DNA of 64,000 nt, from positions 1 to 64,000 of the forward strand of contig JAKPGL010000030.1 in NCBI GenBank assembly GCA_029550925.1, given 5' to 3'. This document shows positions 35,270 to 44,917 of the stretch, one piece after another. Below the pieces are notes generated by a model. It saw nothing but the letters and a program-made list of their open reading frames with translations, was not told where the DNA came from and ran no database searches. The DNA comes from Planctomycetota bacterium. Its GTDB lineage: Bacteria; Planctomycetota; Planctomycetia; Pirellulales; Thermoguttaceae. A program made the position numbers and the translations under genes. Position 1 is the first letter of the stretch. The number at the start of each line of letters is the position of its first letter.

Positions 35270-35435
35270 AAATATACATTGCGGTTCTCTTCAAACCATC
35301 CGCCGTTTCAGCCTCTTTTCCAAATGGCCCGATATCTGGCCCTCCTACCAAAATCTTTTTATGATAATAGAAGAGAGTTTCGGAATGCATCTTGGAATTT
35401 CCCAAGGGTAGTTTTTTCTTAAGAGGACAATAGCG

Positions 35436-36869
35436 ATGAGCGAACGCATTTGCCGACGCAGGTTTATTCGCACTTCCACGATTGCCGTAGCCGGTGCGGC
35501 GGCGGGGTTACGGGCGTTTCCCGCTCCGGCCTTTTTGGCCGATCCGGCGCCCAATAGCAAACTTCGTACGGCCGTCATTGGCTGCGCCAATCAGGGTATG
35601 GTCAGTGTGGCCGGCGCGGTCAGCGAGCAATTGGTCGCCCTGGTGGATGTGGATGACAATCATCTGGCCCAAACCATGAAGGCCATCCAGCAAAACTGGC
35701 CTGAGGCGAAAGTCTCCGCCGTCCGACAATTTGCCGACTATCGCAAGATGTTTGACCAGATGCATCGGGAGATTGATGTGGTGTTTGTGGCCGCGCCGGA
35801 TCATCATCATGCGCCGGCGGCCATGCGGGCCATTCGACTGGGCAAACACGTCTATGTGGAAAAGCCGTTGGCCCATTCGATCGAGGAAGTGCGGCGTTTG
35901 ATGGAGGCCGCCCGGCAAGCCAAGGTGGTTACCCAAATGGGCAATCAAGGCCATAGCGGCGAGGGGCTGCGTCGGCTTTGCGAATATCTTCAGGCCGGGG
36001 CGATTGGCAACGTCCTGGAGACCTACAGTTGGGCGCCTACTGGCCGGGGCGGTGTGGGCGGGCGCCCGCCCGCGAAACCGGTCCCTCCGGGACTGCACTG
36101 GGACGAGTGGATCGGCCCGGCCCGATACCGCGATTACCACGACGAGCTCCACCCCCAGCAATGGCGATCCTGGTGGGAGTTTGGCGACGGGTCGGTGGGC
36201 GACTGGGGGTGCCATAACCTGGACGGCCCCTTTACGGCGTTGGAGCTTGGTGCGCCGGAAAGCGTCGAATGTCTGGAGCAGTTCGGCGGTTCCGAGGAGC
36301 GATTTCCTCTGCGGAACGTGATCCGTTGGAACTTTCCGGCTCGGGGCGACAAACCGGCGGTGAAGGTGTATTGGTACGACGGGTATTTTGGGACAACCGG
36401 CTCGACCGCCCACGAAGAAGACGTGGAAAAACAGAATCGGCCGCCTATTGTGCTAGAGCTAGAGAAAAAATACGGTCGGCAACTGAAAACCGGCGGCATC
36501 ATCTTCGTCGGCGAAAAGGGCATCTTGCACTGCGGCAACTATGTGGGCAGTCCCCGGCTTATCCCGGAAGAGGCCCACAAGGCGTTTCCGCCGCCGCCCA
36601 AAAAGCTCCCCCGGGTCAAATCCTCGGATCGGCCTGGGGTGGGAGTGCATGTGGCCGACTTCCTTCGGGCCTGCAAAGAGGGCTATCAGCCAAGTTCTCA
36701 CTTCGACGTAGCCGGTCCTTTGACCGAAATGGTCCTTTTGGGTTGTTTGGCGATCAAAGCTGGTCCCGGTAAAAAAGTTGTCTGGGACGCTACAAAAATG
36801 GAGTGTTCCAACCTGCCGGAGCTGAACGCCCTGGTGCGGCGGCAGTACCGTCCCGGCTGGGAACTATAA
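35436..36869 (+). CDS. Tat-exported Gfo/Idh/MocA family oxidoreductase
   Basis: A 477-residue exported oxidoreductase. The N-terminus has CRRRFIRTSTIAVAGAAAG, a twin-arginine-like signal. The Rossmann part reads LRTAVIGCANQGMVSVAGAV, and the EKP motif is at 142-144 (YVEKPLAH), followed by TQMGNQGHSGEGLRR, a pattern shared with related planctomycete proteins. The C-terminal domain has WGCHNLDGPFTALEL. It is somewhat longer than the copies at 2.7 and 31.7 kb because of a segment at about 305-370. AAGAGGA precedes the start. Its stop codon is next to that of the convergent DUF3754 gene, with a 6-base overlap. Confidence 0.88.
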   Translation: MSERICRRRFIRTSTIAVAGAAAGLRAFPAPAFLADPAPNSKLRTAVIGCANQGMVSVAGAVSEQLVALVDVDDNHLAQTMKAIQQNWPEAKVSAVRQFADYRKMFDQMHREIDVVFVAAPDHHHAPAAMRAIRLGKHVYVEKPLAHSIEEVRRLMEAARQAKVVTQMGNQGHSGEGLRRLCEYLQAGAIGNVLETYSWAPTGRGGVGGRPPAKPVPPGLHWDEWIGPARYRDYHDELHPQQWRSWWEFGDGSVGDWGCHNLDGPFTALELGAPESVECLEQFGGSEERFPLRNVIRWNFPARGDKPAVKVYWYDGYFGTTGSTAHEEDVEKQNRPPIVLELEKKYGRQLKTGGIIFVGEKGILHCGNYVGSPRLIPEEAHKAFPPPPKKLPRVKSSDRPGVGVHVADFLRACKEGYQPSSHFDVAGPLTEMVLLGCLAIKAGPGKKVVWDATKMECSNLPELNALVRRQYRPGWEL

Positions 36870-38258
36870 CCCTTGTTGGCGGTGCGGCGGCCAGGCCGCG
36901 TCGGCCAACCGGTCCGACGGGTTCGCCTCCAGCGGCTCATAATATGGAAACCGTTCGTCCCACCAGCAGTCCAACCGGCGCAATGCGCTCGGCAAATCAT
37001 AGACTTTCCAGATTTGCCTGGTTTGTCCTTCGGAAGGCTGATCGGACGTCGTGGACGCGGAACTGCTTCCTGGTGAAGACGCTTCTATTTGGGCGGCAGG
37101 CGTCGAGCTATCTGATTGGTGCTCCGCCGTCCGAACCACCGCCAACTGTTTGGCCGCCAGTTTCCCTAAGGCATCCTCAATCTCAAAATCCACATCGGGC
37201 AGTGAAAACTCCTGGGCCAGCCACTGCTCGATCCGGCGGTCCAATTCTTCGGCGGTGTAGTCGCGGTCCCGTTCCACATAAAGCAGATAATAGGCCAAGA
37301 GGGCCTCTTTAACCTCTTCGGCTTCGGACGTCTCGATCAGCCGGGCCAGGGCGCTTAGGTTATTGGCCAAGTTTTGATAATACAAGTTGTGCGTCAGAGT
37401 CTTCACATAGTGCTCTTTGCAGGAGAAAAACCCCCAGATGGCGCGGACCATTGCACTGAGGCAGCCAAAAACCACCGTGGCCACCACATAGGGCGAAAGC
37501 GTTACCGCCACCAGCAGTTTCCACAGCGGCGTAAATATCCCGCCCAAAGCGCCGGCGGCGATCATAGCCTGGTCCAGCGGTCGCATAAGGATTCGGATAT
37601 TCGGCCAAGTCATCTTGAGATCGTCGATGACGATTTCCTTGAACAATTTCAGCAACACCCGATCGGCCTGTGTCGGATCGGTTTGCCGCACCAGCACCGC
37701 CACCCGAGCAAAAATCCACACCGGCGATCGTACGGGCCGCCAGAACGTCCGCCAGGAACACTCGGTCCGCATCTCTTGTCGGACCCCACGGTAATAGACG
37801 TCAATCTCCTGGTACTGCCGGGGGTCGATTTTGACGGCCAAGCCCCATCGGCTTTTCGACTGCATACAGGCGGCCAATTGCTCCGGGGTGAGTTTCGTAT
37901 AGTTGCTTTTGGTCAGGAAAAACTCGACCCCCTCCCGAAGCCGATCAAAACGGGCGTCCCGATCCGCCTCGGTTTGCTCCTGGAAAGCCTCCATCCCCCG
38001 ATCCGTCGGCGACGGCGGACGCAAAGGCAACGTATCCCGGTCCGGATTGAAAGGATCATAAAGGGCTTTCACGCGTTCGCCTTCGGAGAGGAATTCAAAA
38101 TGGATGCGGGCCTGGAGCATCTCGGCCAAGGCGGCCAATTGCTCCCGCTCCTTGGCCGAGAGCCGATCGTCGGCCAACATCCGCTCCAAAAGCGTCGGCG
38201 CCTGCACCGGAATAAACCGTTCCCGCTCATTCAAAAACCCAAGCATCGGATGCTCCAT
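36864..38258 (-). CDS. DUF3754 (TMEM143-like) membrane protein
   Basis: A protein of about 464 residues whose middle part matches the DUF3754/TMEM143 family: WIFARVAVLVRQ, then LFKEIVIDDLKMTWPNIRILMR, followed by two hydrophobic segments (about 230-285). A later KEHYVKTLTHNLYYQNLANN is also typical. The family is found in bacteria and mitochondria, and its role is unknown. The C-terminal 80 residues are low-complexity with many Ser and Ala, then a conserved-looking tail. Two Met codons lie close together; GGAGGACG is too close to the first and well placed for the second, so the start at 38258 is preferred. Confidence 0.75.
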   Translation of the reverse strand: MEHPMLGFLNERERFIPVQAPTLLERMLADDRLSAKEREQLAALAEMLQARIHFEFLSEGERVKALYDPFNPDRDTLPLRPPSPTDRGMEAFQEQTEADRDARFDRLREGVEFFLTKSNYTKLTPEQLAACMQSKSRWGLAVKIDPRQYQEIDVYYRGVRQEMRTECSWRTFWRPVRSPVWIFARVAVLVRQTDPTQADRVLLKLFKEIVIDDLKMTWPNIRILMRPLDQAMIAAGALGGIFTPLWKLLVAVTLSPYVVATVVFGCLSAMVRAIWGFFSCKEHYVKTLTHNLYYQNLANNLSALARLIETSEAEEVKEALLAYYLLYVERDRDYTAEELDRRIEQWLAQEFSLPDVDFEIEDALGKLAAKQLAVVRTAEHQSDSSTPAAQIEASSPGSSSASTTSDQPSEGQTRQIWKVYDLPSALRRLDCWWDERFPYYEPLEANPSDRLADAAWPPHRQQGL

Positions 38259-38365
38259 TTCCATCGTCCTCCAGAGAGGACTTTTCCTCTGGGAATCGGA
38301 TCGGCTTTTTATGGCGGCAGCACAACGCCGTAGTGGGAGGACTTTTCGGCAAGGCCCCTTGACGA

Positions 38366-39841
38366 TTACACTTCATCCGGCACAACAAACGGAGGCCGAT
38401 ATTGCCGGGTGAGCAAGGCGGCGGCTTCTGCCGGGCCGTCCACAAAAGTTTCCTTTTCCGAATTAAACCTCAACCAAGGACCTAATCGGAGCGGCCAAAT
38501 CTTCATTCCAACCTTCGCCTCGTTCGCCACATGGCTTTCCAGGTGTTTCCGGAGGCTTTCCCATCGGGCCAGCACATCCTCGGCATGAGGGAGTTTTTCC
38601 ACCGCCTTTCGGATCTCTTCGTTGGAGGCCGGTTGGCCAAGCCGATAAGAAATCTTGCCCAAGTGCGTCAGCGACGTAGAAGTATGGCCCTCGATAATCG
38701 GCGCACTCAGATCGGCCGGATTCCGACTGCGAACCGCCCGGAGGAAATTGGCGAAATGGTCTTCGCCTTTCCCCTGGAGTTTTTGGATCACTTTGCCATT
38801 TTTGTCGAAGACCCCGGCGGAACCCCATGTAGCCGCTAAATACCCTTCGGTTCCCCGAATCAACACCACGGCGTCGAAGGGCGGCTCCTCGGTTTTGAGA
38901 TTACGAATCTCCTGGAGCAAGGTGATTTCCCCAAAATCATGGACGACAAGTTCTGAGTTGGGCGTCTGACCGGCGTCCTGGAAGTGCCGGGCGCCAATCG
39001 TCAACACCCCTTGGCCTAGACCTTGGAGTCCGGTAATTTTCCGGGCCAAATCCACGGCGTGGATGCCGTTGTTGCCCAGCTCGCCGTTGCCGTAGTCCCA
39101 GAACCAATGCCAATCGTAGTGGAAATTTTTGCGTCGTAGAGGGATTTGAACCGGGGCCGGGCCGCACCAAAGATCGTAGTTGACCGACTGCGGGATCGGA
39201 TACTCGCCGGGCGGTCCGATGGGGCCTCGCGGCCGATACATGAAACTGACGATCCAGTCGATTTTGCCCAGTTTACCTTCTCGGATATACTGGGCGGCGG
39301 CTTGGGCCGAGCCGGCCGATCGGTGCTGGGTGCCGGCCTGGCAAATCCGGCGGTATTTTTCCATGGCTTGGACCATACGTCGGCCTTCCCGGATATTGTG
39401 GCTTACGGGTTTTTCGACATAAACATCTTTACCCTTTTGCATGGCCCAAATGGCCGCCAGGGCGTGCCAATGGTCCGGCGTGGCAATGGAAACCACGTCC
39501 ACCCGGGGATCGTCAAACACCTGGCGCATGTCTTCGACCAGCTTGGGCCTGGGGGTGATTTTCTCAGCTAGCGCCGGGCCAACCGCCCGATCGCAATCGC
39601 ATAGATACAGAATCTGGCAATCCTTCCGAGCGGCAAAGATTTGGGCGTGAGCAGCACCTCGGCCGCGAACGCCGATCACCGCCACACCGAGCCGTTCGTT
39701 CGGACTGGAACTGCCCTCTGCTTTTGCGGGGCTAGCCTGCCGGGCCTCCGCAGCCAATAAAGCCCGCTGATGGGCCTCCCAGCCGACCACCGTCGCAATC
39801 ATCGACCGTTCCAAAAATTCCCGCCGAGTGAGTGTAGTCAT
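38366..39841 (-). CDS. Tat-exported Gfo/Idh/MocA family oxidoreductase
   Basis: A 491-residue exported oxidoreductase. It has a twin-arginine signal (LTRREFLERSMIA) and a linker rich in Ala and Ser, then the Rossmann fold (LGVAVIGVRGRGAAHAQIF). EKP lies at 143-145 (YVEKPVSHN), followed by CQAGTQHRSAGSAQAA. The C-terminal domain carries WHWFWDYGNGELGNNGIHAVDLARK, a family pattern with Asp/His candidates for catalysis. GGGAGGA precedes the ATG. It is transcribed divergently from the oxidoreductase at 40 kb, so the two may share a control region (39842-40091) in which no operator could be picked out. Confidence 0.88.
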   Translation of the reverse strand: MTTLTRREFLERSMIATVVGWEAHQRALLAAEARQASPAKAEGSSSPNERLGVAVIGVRGRGAAHAQIFAARKDCQILYLCDCDRAVGPALAEKITPRPKLVEDMRQVFDDPRVDVVSIATPDHWHALAAIWAMQKGKDVYVEKPVSHNIREGRRMVQAMEKYRRICQAGTQHRSAGSAQAAAQYIREGKLGKIDWIVSFMYRPRGPIGPPGEYPIPQSVNYDLWCGPAPVQIPLRRKNFHYDWHWFWDYGNGELGNNGIHAVDLARKITGLQGLGQGVLTIGARHFQDAGQTPNSELVVHDFGEITLLQEIRNLKTEEPPFDAVVLIRGTEGYLAATWGSAGVFDKNGKVIQKLQGKGEDHFANFLRAVRSRNPADLSAPIIEGHTSTSLTHLGKISYRLGQPASNEEIRKAVEKLPHAEDVLARWESLRKHLESHVANEAKVGMKIWPLRLGPWLRFNSEKETFVDGPAEAAALLTRQYRPPFVVPDEV

Positions 39842-40091
39842 GAGTATTGTCCTCCCTAAAAAATAGAAATCCTGTCCAGCTTCTATGCTTTCTTTCTACT
39901 GTGTTGGAATGTCGATAGCAACCTCGGCTAGGGCGGCTACATCTTTTTCGGGCAATACCAACAATTTATAGTTCCCCCCATGGTTTTCCACCGAGTGGTT
40001 GACACGCCATTCTGCTTCCTTCAAGATAATAGCGTCAGGCAGCGTCGAAAAGCAGGTGTCCCTCCACCCTCCACTTGAAAAGGAGAATGTT

Positions 40092-41501
40092 ATGAACAAA
40101 AAATCTCTAGCCCGAAGTCGATTGCTTGCTTCGAAAGCATCCCACCAGGATCGGCAAATCAGCGGGTTTTCCCGCCGGGGGTTTTTGAAAGGTGCTGGGC
40201 TATTGGGTGGGACGGCTTTGGTAACCGGCCTGGCCCGGCAGTGCCACGCTGCGGAGCGATCGACGATCAAGCTGGCCCTGATCGGCTGCGGCGGGCGGGG
40301 GACCGGCGCAGTGGCCGATGCGTTTGCGGCGGCGGCCGCGCTGGAACTTGGGCCAATCAAACTCTTTGCTATGGCCGACATCTTTGAACACAAAATCCAG
40401 ACCAGCTATAAACATCTCAGCACCGGCTTTGCGGCCCAAGTGGATGTGCCGCCGGAACGGCAATTTCTGGGGTTCGATGCGTACCGGAAGGCGATGGATT
40501 GCCTCCAGCCCGGCGACATTGTTATCTTGACCACTTCGTCGGTGTTCCGTCCGCTTCATTTTGAATATGCCGTCCAAAAGGGCCTCCACGTATTTATGGA
40601 GAAATCGTTTGCGGTCGATGCGCCGGGCACGCGCCGATTGCTCCGGGCAGCTGAGGAATCGGAAAAGAAGGGCCTGAAGGTAGGCTGTGGGTTTATGTGG
40701 CGCCATTCGGCGGCCCGGCAGGAAGTCGTAAAACGCATTTGGGATGGGGCCATTGGCGAAGTGCATACGCTGCGGATTTACCGAGTACACGGGCCGGTCC
40801 ATTGTCCCAAACTGCCGCCGGGCGTCAATGAAATAATGTTCCAGCTCCAGCATCCGGTCTGTTTCAACTGGGTAACCGGCGGGTTTTTTATCGACTGGCA
40901 TTGCCATAACGTGGATCAAGCCTGCTGGGTGAAACAGGATATGTGGCCGGTCTCGGCCCAGGCCATGGGAGGCCGATGCTATCCGGAAGCCGGCAACCTG
41001 TTTGATCACTATTGTGTGGAATACACCTTTGCCGACGGGGCGAAACTGTTCGCCTTCTCCCGGCACATGAACAATTGCTGGCAGACCTATGCGGACTACG
41101 CCCACGGGAGCAAAGGGTCGGCGGTGATCATGGAGAGCCTGGCTGCCCCGAAACCCCGCATCTACAAAAGCCAACGCATGGTCCCCGAAGAGATCGTCTG
41201 GCAGTATAAAGAGCCGGACTGCAATCCCTACCATGAGGAATGGAAAGTGCTTCTGTCGGCCATTCGGCAGGACAAGCCCCACAACGAGGCCCGGCGGGCG
41301 GGGTTGGCCAACATGGCCACGCTTCTGGGCCGAATGGCCGCCCACACCGGCCAACTGGTTACCTGGGACGAGGCGATGAACTCGCAGTTTGAATTGGTAT
41401 CGAACATCGACCAGATGACGTTCGACACGCCGCCACCCATCAAAGCCGGGCCGGACGGAACCTACGAAGCCCCGCTGCCAGGTGTGTGGAAGGAAATTTA
41501 A
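40092..41501 (+). CDS. Tat-exported Gfo/Idh/MocA family oxidoreductase with EKS motif
   Basis: A 469-residue exported oxidoreductase with a clear twin-arginine signal (FSRRGFLKGAGLLGGTALV) and Rossmann fold (IKLALIGCGGRGTGAVADAF). The motif that is EKP in nearly all relatives reads MEKSFAVDAPGTR here (170-172), so the Pro that shapes the nicotinamide site is replaced by Ser. The C-terminal domain contains FFIDWHCHNVDQACW. The start at 40092 has AAAAGGAG upstream and is preferred over an earlier in-frame ATG. Divergent from the copy at 38-39.8 kb. Confidence 0.87.
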   Translation: MNKKSLARSRLLASKASHQDRQISGFSRRGFLKGAGLLGGTALVTGLARQCHAAERSTIKLALIGCGGRGTGAVADAFAAAAALELGPIKLFAMADIFEHKIQTSYKHLSTGFAAQVDVPPERQFLGFDAYRKAMDCLQPGDIVILTTSSVFRPLHFEYAVQKGLHVFMEKSFAVDAPGTRRLLRAAEESEKKGLKVGCGFMWRHSAARQEVVKRIWDGAIGEVHTLRIYRVHGPVHCPKLPPGVNEIMFQLQHPVCFNWVTGGFFIDWHCHNVDQACWVKQDMWPVSAQAMGGRCYPEAGNLFDHYCVEYTFADGAKLFAFSRHMNNCWQTYADYAHGSKGSAVIMESLAAPKPRIYKSQRMVPEEIVWQYKEPDCNPYHEEWKVLLSAIRQDKPHNEARRAGLANMATLLGRMAAHTGQLVTWDEAMNSQFELVSNIDQMTFDTPPPIKAGPDGTYEAPLPGVWKEI

Positions 41502-41515
41502 GGGACGCCTTGTCC

Positions 41516-41538
41516 CCGCCCCCCCTGCCGGGGGGCGG
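41516..41538. terminator. GC-rich hairpin after an oxidoreductase gene
   Basis: A stem of CCGCCCCCC with GGGGGGCGG around a short loop lies 15 bases after the stop of the oxidoreductase gene. No T tract follows, so termination is only probable. Confidence 0.45.
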
Positions 41539-41721
41539 CTGGTCGTCCTAGAAAGCCGTGGAGAGACCAACGCGCGGTGGGGGAGATATTCTGTTGTAAC
41601 CCCTTTTGTTAGACTGGTTCCACTGTCCCGGTAGGACAACCATTTACCGTTTAACAGACGGGATTACATCCGAGGGGGGTCAATATCTCCTCAGGGGCAT
41701 TCTCCGGCATCTAGGAGATTC

Positions 41722-41873
41722 GTAACCCTTTAGCCGAATGCAGTCCTTGTCATTCTTTCGCAAGCAGAAATCCAGGTCTTTCAAGAGTTTTTGTTTTTCT
41801 GGATTCCCGCTTTTGCGGGAATGACAATGCTGGGTATAAAATAAGCCTCCTTTGCATTCGGCTAAAATGTTAC
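41722..41873. repeat. Family A MITE-like element, copy A6
   Basis: 152 bp between GTAACCCTTTAGCCGAATG and the inverted end GTAACATTTTAGCCGAATG. The octamer GGAGATTC lies directly outside both ends, a perfect 8-bp target duplication. The interior differs from the common core but has its own GTCATTC and ATTCCCGCTTTTGCGGGAAT hairpins. Confidence 0.85.
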
Positions 41874-41974
41874 GGAGATTCAACTTGACATATCCTAGGG
41901 CGGCAAGTAGGTTTATGGAGATAAAGGGAGATTTTTTTCGTTAGCTTTTGAGCATTGGCAAGGTATTTCTATCT

Positions 41975-43507
41975 ATGAACGGGATGAACTTCTTGAAAAG
42001 CAATCAGAGCAGGTGGGTGTTTGTCGCTTTATTGGTAGGAGGGGTTTGGTTGGGATGCTTCGCCGAGGGCGAATGTCCATCCGGTTGGGCGGCGGAAGCG
42101 AAGGCCCCGGCCTCAAAGGCGGCTCCGGAAGCCGATGTCCCGGATATGCCTGCCGAAGGAGAAAAACCGGCGGTAAAAGAATCCGATCCTTCCAAGCCGG
42201 AAGTCCCTGCTCCAAAATCGGCGAAACAGCCTACCGAAAAGGGGGCTGAGAAACCGTCGGCGCCCGTCTCGAAGGAGAAGGAGAAAGACCTGCCGGAATC
42301 GAAGCCTGCGGAGAAGACGCCGGAGGCCCCGAAGCCGAAAGGCCCCTCTACAGAACTTGGCACGCCCCCTGGCAAGGAGAAAGCCCCGACGCCGGTCCTC
42401 GAATGGCCGGTCAATGAAGAGCAGCGCAAATATCGTTCGGAAGTGCCCAAGATGTTACGCGGTGGTACATTGAACGCCGAACAGGTCAAATTGCTCACCG
42501 AGTATTACACCCAATATGGGCTGGCCCGGTGGACTGTGGAGGCCAATCGGGCGGATGTGCGAAAATTTCGAGAGGAATTGCTCCGGGAACTGCGAGAGGC
42601 GGAAAACCCCGCCCATGACCAGGCGTTGAAGATCGTGATGGACCTTTTGGTCAAAATGGCCGAAGGCAATCACGCCCCTGTCGCAAGGGTCAATGCGGTG
42701 TTGGCCCTGGGCGAATTGAATCGGGTGGAGCCGAAGCCCACAAAGCCTGCAGAACCATTGCCGGAGATGCAGCCGATTCTGTTACGTTTTTTGCAAAATC
42801 CTGACACACCGGATGCGCTTCGGGTGGCTGCCTTGGTGGGGGTGCGCCGTCATGTGGAGTTGGGGGCGGTGGCCGAGCCTGTGAAACTTCAAACGGCGAC
42901 CCTCTTAGCCGGCATGGTCCAGCAACGGACGCCTTCCGGAAAATCGGCTGCCGCACACACTTGGCTTCGCGTGCAGGCGATGGAAGTGCTGGAACTCCTG
43001 AAAACTCCCGGCCCCAATGGCCAGGTTGCTCAGGTTTTAATCGAAGTGTTGGCCGATACCACCAATCCCTTAGGAGTTCGAGCGTCGGCGGCACGAGCAC
43101 TCGGAAACCTAGATTACAGTCAAGGCTTCCCCGGCGATCTGAGTAAGACGCTGCGCGAAATAGGACAAACAGCCCTGGACGCCTTGGATACGGAACTGGA
43201 GACATATAAAAAGGAGAAAAAGTTGGTTGCCCGTCGGCTCCAGACCCATTTAATCGGAGTATATAACGGATTGAGCGGGTTACAGAAGGTAGCCTCTTCA
43301 TCGCCCGACGCCGCTGCCCTCCACCAGAAAATCCTCGACGCCGTGCGCGCTTGTCTGCTGCCGTTTGAGAACCCAAAACTCCGCGACACCGACGGCAAGC
43401 TCCTGGAAGCCGATGTGGTTCAAGAGTTAATGAAGCATAAAGGGACCCTTACCAGCGCTGTTTCTGCTCCCGTGGCCTCTCCGTCTCCCGCTCAAAAAAC
43501 AAAGTAA
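41975..43507 (+). CDS. Secreted protein with charged linker and HEAT-like domain
   Basis: About 510 residues. A signal peptide (VFVALLVGGVWLGCFAEG) is followed by roughly 100 residues of Pro/Lys/Glu/Ala-rich low complexity (about 40-140). The rest is a helical repeat region of HEAT type, for example RVNAVLALGELNRVEP and GVRASAARALGNLDY. No catalytic motif is seen. The start is uncertain: ATG at 41975 is chosen, with a TTG nine codons upstream as the alternative. The stop codon TAA lies inside the GTAAC end of a family A repeat (43504), so the last residues may have been altered by that insertion. Confidence 0.72.
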   Translation: MNGMNFLKSNQSRWVFVALLVGGVWLGCFAEGECPSGWAAEAKAPASKAAPEADVPDMPAEGEKPAVKESDPSKPEVPAPKSAKQPTEKGAEKPSAPVSKEKEKDLPESKPAEKTPEAPKPKGPSTELGTPPGKEKAPTPVLEWPVNEEQRKYRSEVPKMLRGGTLNAEQVKLLTEYYTQYGLARWTVEANRADVRKFREELLRELREAENPAHDQALKIVMDLLVKMAEGNHAPVARVNAVLALGELNRVEPKPTKPAEPLPEMQPILLRFLQNPDTPDALRVAALVGVRRHVELGAVAEPVKLQTATLLAGMVQQRTPSGKSAAAHTWLRVQAMEVLELLKTPGPNGQVAQVLIEVLADTTNPLGVRASAARALGNLDYSQGFPGDLSKTLREIGQTALDALDTELETYKKEKKLVARRLQTHLIGVYNGLSGLQKVASSSPDAAALHQKILDAVRACLLPFENPKLRDTDGKLLEADVVQELMKHKGTLTSAVSAPVASPSPAQKTK

Positions 43508-43610
43508 CATTTTCGCCGAAGGACGCCGGCCTCTCATTCCTACGCACGTAGCAGGAATCCAGGTAACCATGAGGCCGCTACGGCTTCTCTTTTGCCGCTC
43601 CCAGGTTGCG
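43504..43610. repeat. Partial family A element, copy A10 (left end only)
   Basis: A left end GTAACATTTTCGCCGAAGG is followed by CTCATTCCTACGCACGTAGCAGGAATCC, a diverged form of the family hairpin, and ATGAGGCCGCTACGGCTTC, which resembles the family core. No right end is visible. The block supplies the stop codon of the upstream gene and the leader of the next gene. Confidence 0.55.
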
Positions 43611-44882
43611 ATGACGGAGTTTCCAAAGATTTTTCGTATCCGGCAGAGCTTTCCTGCTCCCCGGCTTGAGGATGTGGCCGGTGAGGTACATCGCCAATTG
43701 AGTCGTCTGCCGCTCCATGAGCGCGTGCAGCCCGGCCAAACCGTGGCCATTACCGCCGGCAGCCGAGGTATTGCCAACTACCTGCAAATCCTTCAAGCGG
43801 TAGTGCAGCATTTCCACCAGCTCGGGGCGGCGCCATTTGTTACGCCCGCTATGGGCAGCCACGGCGGTGGCACTGCCGAAGGCCAGTTGGCCGTCTTGGC
43901 CTCTTATGGGATTACGCCGGAAACGGTCGGCTGTCCGATCCGCTCCAGTATGGAGACGGTCATCGTCTGCCAAACTCCGCTGGGGTTTCCTGTCTATTTT
44001 GATCGCCATGCCTTCCAGGCCGATCATGTCCTGGTGGTCAATCGCATTAAGCCGCATACCCGGTTTGTCGGCCCGATTGAGAGCGGTTTGATGAAGATGT
44101 TGCTCATCGGTCTGGGCAAGGCCGAGGGCGCTAGAGTCTATCACGCCGCCATCGAGGATTATAGCTTTGCAGAAATTATTCAGGCGGTGGCCAACGAGGT
44201 GCTTCGTCGATGCCGGATACTGGGCGGCTTGGCCATCGTCGAAAACGCTTACGATCAAACGGCCCTGATCGAGGCGGTCCGGCCGGAGGAGTTTGCCGAG
44301 CGGGAACAACACTTGCTGGCTTTGGCCCGCCAGTGGATGGCCCGGTTGCCTTTTGAGGAAGTGGACCTGCTTTTGGTGGACGAAATCGGCAAAGAGATCA
44401 GCGGAACCGGCATGGACACCAACGTCATAGGCCGAAAATTCGACGATCATAAAGCCGTCGAAGGCGAACGGCCGCGCGTGAAGCGGATCGCTGTGCGTCG
44501 GCTCAGCCGAGCCACCCATGGAAACGCCGTTGGACTGGGCATGGCGGAGTTCTGCCGATCGCACATTTTGGAAGAAATGGATGTAGCGGCTACCCGGCTG
44601 AACGCCCTGACGGCCAATCACATCACGGCTGCCATGCTCCCGCTGGACTATCCGACGGATGAGCAAATGCTTCGGGCGGCTCTGCAAACCATCGGCTTGC
44701 GCCCTCCTCAGGAGGCCCGACTCCTTTGGATCGAAAACACCTTACAACTGACCGAGGTGGAATGCGGGGCCGCCTACTGGACCGAAGCACAAAACCACCC
44801 CCATCTCGAAATCCTCACTCCTCCACGCCCTCTACCCTGGGACGCTCAAGGCAACCTGCCCGATTTCCGTTGCCTGGCCTAA
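43611..44882 (+). CDS. LarA-like (DUF2088) protein
   Basis: A protein of about 423 residues related to the nickel-pincer-cofactor racemase LarA N-terminal domain (DUF2088). Residues that fit LarA-type cofactor and metal binding are visible: PAMGSHGGGTAEGQLAVL, and VVNRIKPHTRFVGPIESGLMKM with the conserved Lys and His. Later parts contain DEIGKEISGTGMDTNVIGRKF, typical of the planctomycete versions. A racemase or epimerase of hydroxy acids is possible, but the LarB/LarC/LarE genes for the cofactor are not nearby. The start at 43611 is the first Met that fits the family alignment; the upstream extension is repeat-derived. Confidence 0.75.
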   Translation: MTEFPKIFRIRQSFPAPRLEDVAGEVHRQLSRLPLHERVQPGQTVAITAGSRGIANYLQILQAVVQHFHQLGAAPFVTPAMGSHGGGTAEGQLAVLASYGITPETVGCPIRSSMETVIVCQTPLGFPVYFDRHAFQADHVLVVNRIKPHTRFVGPIESGLMKMLLIGLGKAEGARVYHAAIEDYSFAEIIQAVANEVLRRCRILGGLAIVENAYDQTALIEAVRPEEFAEREQHLLALARQWMARLPFEEVDLLLVDEIGKEISGTGMDTNVIGRKFDDHKAVEGERPRVKRIAVRRLSRATHGNAVGLGMAEFCRSHILEEMDVAATRLNALTANHITAAMLPLDYPTDEQMLRAALQTIGLRPPQEARLLWIENTLQLTEVECGAAYWTEAQNHPHLEILTPPRPLPWDAQGNLPDFRCLA

Positions 44883-44917
44883 TGGAGATAACCCGACAAT
44901 TCTAAATGTTTTTAGAG

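Noticed and set aside
40200..41639. A 479-residue minus-strand frame
   Set aside because: It is antisense to the Tat-exported oxidoreductase and shows only mirrored codon bias.
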